Assembly (NCBI GenBank): GCA_027077795.1
Contig: JALWTT010000006.1
Coordinates: 521,781-585,780, forward strand
Direction of reading: 5' to 3'
From: Thermotogaceae bacterium
Lineage (GTDB): Bacteria > Thermotogota > Thermotogae > Thermotogales > Thermotogaceae
DNA length: 64,000 bases
Shown piece by piece: positions 61,610 to 64,000 of the stretch; the stretch's first letter is position 1; the number at the start of each line of letters is the position of its first letter. The translations under genes were made by a program, and so were the position numbers. A model generated the notes under the pieces. It did no database searches. It had not been told where the DNA came from and saw nothing but the letters and a program-made list of their open reading frames with translations.

Positions 61610-62544
61610 TGCTCCAGGTGAAAGATTTGAAGAAAACTTACAGATCAGGAGAAAAGGTTGTTGAAGCTGTAAAGGGGATATCGTTCTCCGCGAATCCTGG
61701 AGAGGTTTTTGCCATGCTTGGTCCAAACGGGGCGGGAAAGAGCACCACTATAAAATCTATACTTGGCCTTGTCATACCCGACAGCGGTGAGATAAAGGTC
61801 AACGACATAGATGTACTGAAGAATAGGAAAAAGGCCTTGAGACTCATGGCAGCCGTTCTTGAGGGCAATAGAAATGTTCATTGGAGGCTGAGCGTTAGGG
61901 AGAACATGATCTATTTCGGTGGCATGAGAGGGCTCGGTGGAAAGAGATTGAAAAGGCGAATGGAGGAGGTAGCGGAACTTCTCGGGATATCCGATAGGAT
62001 GGATCAACTCGCTGGAAAATTGTCGCGGGGATATCAACAACGCCTTGCTATAGCGATCGCACTTTTGCCAGATACGCCTGTTGTCCTTTTGGATGAGCCA
62101 ACACTTGGTCTGGATATAGAGAGCTCTATGGAGATAAGAAAAGTTATTAGGGAGCTTGCGAACGAGGAGAAACTTGTTCTCCTATCCACGCATGACATGA
62201 AGCTCGTGGAGCAGACAGCTGACAGGGTTATGATAATAAACCATGGGAGAGTAATTACATTGAGTGGGATAAACGAGATAATGGAAATGTTCAAACGAAG
62301 GGCATACAGAATTGTATTTGAGAACGGCATTTCCAATGAGCTAAAGGAGAAATTATCAACCTTTGGAAAATTCTCAGAAGATGGAGGAAAGGTAACTTTG
62401 AATGTTGAACTTAAATCTGCTGACAGGATATACGATCTCTTCGACATGTTGAAAGGAGAGAAACCTACCATTTCATCCATAGAGAACGAGGATATAGATT
62501 TCGAGGAAATATTCATGAAGATAGTGAGGGGGGATAAAAGTTGA
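61609..62544 (+). CDS. ABC transporter ATP-binding protein
   Basis: A 311-residue ABC ATPase of the DrrA/Nat type. Walker A GPNGAGKSTTIKS, signature LSRGYQQRLAIA, Walker B VVLLDEPTLGLD and switch His in STHDMK are intact. After residue 230 there is an extra domain of about 80 residues (RRAYRIVFENGISNELKEKLS), as in ABC-2 exporters. ATG overlaps the stop of the previous gene (TAATG), and its end overlaps the permease start. Confidence 0.95.
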   Translation: MLQVKDLKKTYRSGEKVVEAVKGISFSANPGEVFAMLGPNGAGKSTTIKSILGLVIPDSGEIKVNDIDVLKNRKKALRLMAAVLEGNRNVHWRLSVRENMIYFGGMRGLGGKRLKRRMEEVAELLGISDRMDQLAGKLSRGYQQRLAIAIALLPDTPVVLLDEPTLGLDIESSMEIRKVIRELANEEKLVLLSTHDMKLVEQTADRVMIINHGRVITLSGINEIMEMFKRRAYRIVFENGISNELKEKLSTFGKFSEDGGKVTLNVELKSADRIYDLFDMLKGEKPTISSIENEDIDFEEIFMKIVRGDKS

Positions 62545-63284
62545 TACATCTCGTGCGTGGAACTTTTACCCGTGTTCTCGGTGAGATGAAAAGATACCTT
62601 TTGAATCTCCTTTCCTCTATAGTTATATTCCTGATAATATTCCTTCTCATAGCTTTTGGATTTAAAAGCTTTGGACAGGGGCAAAGCTTAACCTTCAAAA
62701 ACACCGCTGTTGGATATTTCGTTTGGATGGCGATAATGATAAATTTGACAGACCTGTCTTGGACGATAATGAGCGACATGCAAAGGGGAATCGTTGAACA
62801 GGTTTTCATATCTCCCTTTGGGCCACTCATTGTTTACACCACATACGAACTCCTGGCACTCCTGATAGAGCTTCCCATAGCTTATCTGATGATGCTTCTC
62901 ATATTCTCCATGGCCGGAATGAGTGTTGCAGTTCATCCTTCATTTTTCTATTTCTTGATACTGGCTATGCTCCAATCACTCGGTTTAGGATACATCTTAG
63001 CAGGGTTAACACTTAGGTACAAGAGAACACAAGCCCTTTTAAATCTCGCACAGTTTGCTGTTATAGGTCTCCTATTCATCGACACCAACAAATGGATAGA
63101 GGTACTCATTCCCATCACACCTTATTTCAAAGCGATGACAATAGCCTCTCAAAAGTTGGCACCTTCTTGGGAGTATTTCTTCATAACAACCATTGGAACA
63201 ATTTTGTACATAACTTTTGGAGCTTTGATATTCTCTCTATTCTCAAGGATTACTCTAAAAAGGGGAGAACTTTCCATGTACTGA
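62541..63284 (+). CDS. ABC-2-type exporter permease
   Basis: A 247-residue membrane protein with six hydrophobic segments (ABC-2 permease, DrrB/Nat type): SIVIFLIIFLLIAFGF, YFVWMAIMINLTDLSW, LIELPIAYLMMLLIFSMAGM, YFLILAMLQSLGLGYILAGL. It forms the channel with the ATPase before it; substrate unknown. TTG at 62541 follows GGGGGGAT, overlapping the ATPase stop by four bases. Its TGA directly abuts the stop of the convergent yggS gene (TGATCA). Confidence 0.9.
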   Translation: MIHLVRGTFTRVLGEMKRYLLNLLSSIVIFLIIFLLIAFGFKSFGQGQSLTFKNTAVGYFVWMAIMINLTDLSWTIMSDMQRGIVEQVFISPFGPLIVYTTYELLALLIELPIAYLMMLLIFSMAGMSVAVHPSFFYFLILAMLQSLGLGYILAGLTLRYKRTQALLNLAQFAVIGLLFIDTNKWIEVLIPITPYFKAMTIASQKLAPSWEYFFITTIGTILYITFGALIFSLFSRITLKRGELSMY

Positions 63285-63968
63285 TCATTTTCTTGGACCA
63301 AATATGGCTGTTCCTATTCTAACGAAAGTTGCTCCTTCCTCCACGGCAACTTCAAAGTCGTTGCTCATTCCCATTGAAAGCTCTTTAAGAGATGGATATT
63401 CCTTGGACAACTTGTCCCTTATTTCTCTCAGCCTTCTGAAAACCCATCTCACATCCTCGGGATTTCCCACCAATGGGGCCATTGTCATGAGACCTACAAC
63501 CTCTATGTGCTCGTATTGCAATGCTTTCTCAAGAAAAATTCTTATCTCGTTTTCTCTTATTCCAGCTTTGCTCTCCTCTCCAGATATGTTCATTTCTATG
63601 AAAACCTTCAGTGTTTTTTTGATCTTTGATGCTCTTTTTTCGATCTCCTGGAGTTCCTCTTCTCTCCAAACTGAATGAACGTACTCAACTATCGGTAAGA
63701 AATATTTCACCTTGTTGGTTTGAATCCTTCCTATGAAATGCCATGTTATGTCCAAGTCTTGAAGATGTTGGGCCTTCTCACGAAGTTCCTGAGCTCTGTT
63801 TTCACCGAAGTTTCTCAAACCGAGTGAGAACCCTTCTCTAACCGCTGAGGCTGGAAAAGTTTTTGAAACCGCTACCAATGTTATCTCTTTTGGGTCTCTT
63901 CCAACTTTTCTTGCAGCACTTTCTATCCTTTTTAAGACCCTTTCAAGTCTATCTTTCACCTTTATCAC
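63285..63968 (-). CDS. yggS: PLP homeostasis protein YggS/PLPBP
   Basis: A 227-residue single-domain PLP-binding protein with an alanine-racemase-like barrel. PLP lysine in VAVSKTFP, then NFGENRAQEL, WHFIGRIQTNK, GLMTMAPL, and the phosphate motif ELSMGMSNDFEVAVEEGATFVRIGTAIFG are all conserved. It buffers PLP and affects amino acid metabolism. GTG at 63968 is chosen; GTG at 63959 is possible. The upstream region is outside the window. Confidence 0.96.
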   Translation of the reverse strand: MIKVKDRLERVLKRIESAARKVGRDPKEITLVAVSKTFPASAVREGFSLGLRNFGENRAQELREKAQHLQDLDITWHFIGRIQTNKVKYFLPIVEYVHSVWREEELQEIEKRASKIKKTLKVFIEMNISGEESKAGIRENEIRIFLEKALQYEHIEVVGLMTMAPLVGNPEDVRWVFRRLREIRDKLSKEYPSLKELSMGMSNDFEVAVEEGATFVRIGTAIFGPRK

Positions 63969-64000
63969 CTAGCCTTTCAGATCTCTCCACAAACCCGTCT

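Overview
The window looks like chromosomal DNA from a thermophilic, anaerobic, fermentative bacterium of the Thermotogota. This is inferred from several features: a ferredoxin-dependent Mbx-type Mrp/complex I-like membrane complex ending in a fused ferredoxin/GltD-like flavoprotein, an archaeal-type phosphoglycerate mutase (ApgM), a secreted GH57 amylase, a TrpB2-type tryptophan synthase beta chain, many GTG/TTG starts behind strong GGAGGTGA sites, and dense head-to-tail operons with ATGA/TGATG overlaps. The order cannot be fixed from the sequence alone. I see no rRNA, tRNA, CRISPR array, insertion sequence or prophage. The only non-coding stretch near 300 bases (33783-34053) holds two divergent promoters and a trp leader attenuator.

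Layout. 1-3625 (+): the end of a sugar-acid type locus, with a TRAP permease (cut by the window edge), a DapA-family aldolase and an FGGY kinase. 3692-14205 (+): one tightly packed run, valS-apgM-comEC followed by a Wsp-like chemosensory set (CheR-TPR, tandem CheW, CheA-REC hybrid, CheB catalytic domain, REC-GGEEF diguanylate cyclase) with no chemoreceptor gene. A stop-spanning hairpin closes it. 14306-24872 (+): a 13-gene Mbx-like operon, with Mrp antiporter modules, complex I-like membrane and hydrophilic subunits and a NuoI-GltD fusion. It ends in a perfect bidirectional terminator.

24898-33782 (-): five exported proteins. Four are lipoproteins with an N-terminal fibronectin-III/Ig-like domain and a beta-propeller; the fifth is a caspase-like peptidase between them. 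33881-35322 (+): a short leader peptide with three consecutive Trp codons, competing hairpins and an intrinsic terminator in front of trpB2, which I read as a transcription attenuator. 35348-38113 (-): a membrane-anchored HTH-like protein, a Sir2 deacylase, a single-pass membrane protein and a PLP enzyme of the D-cysteine desulfhydrase/ACC deaminase family.

38160-46310 (+): a long mixed operon of ruvA, a radical-SAM-linked protein, a CheY-like regulator, a SpoIIE-type phosphatase, a YebC-family regulator, a hypothetical exported protein, cheR, lspA, rluD, a PfkB kinase and a class II aldolase. It converges on 46312-56368 (-): smc, an S41-like protein lacking its expected serine, hisC, cysS and the GH57 amylase. 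56443-58635 (+): a cupin-nitroreductase fusion, holA and a degenerate GGDEF protein. 58720-60287 (-): a secreted protein of unknown function and a NifX/FeMo-co-type protein. 60403-63284 (+): a DUF2089 protein, a bactofilin-like protein and an ABC exporter. 63285-63968 (-): the PLP-binding protein YggS.

The clearest signals for follow-up are the trp attenuator in front of trpB2, the receptor-less Wsp-like module in an operon with valS and comEC, the caspase/beta-propeller surface cluster, the NuoI-GltD fusion of the Mbx-like complex, and the roughly 185-base out-of-frame overlap of lspA and rluD.
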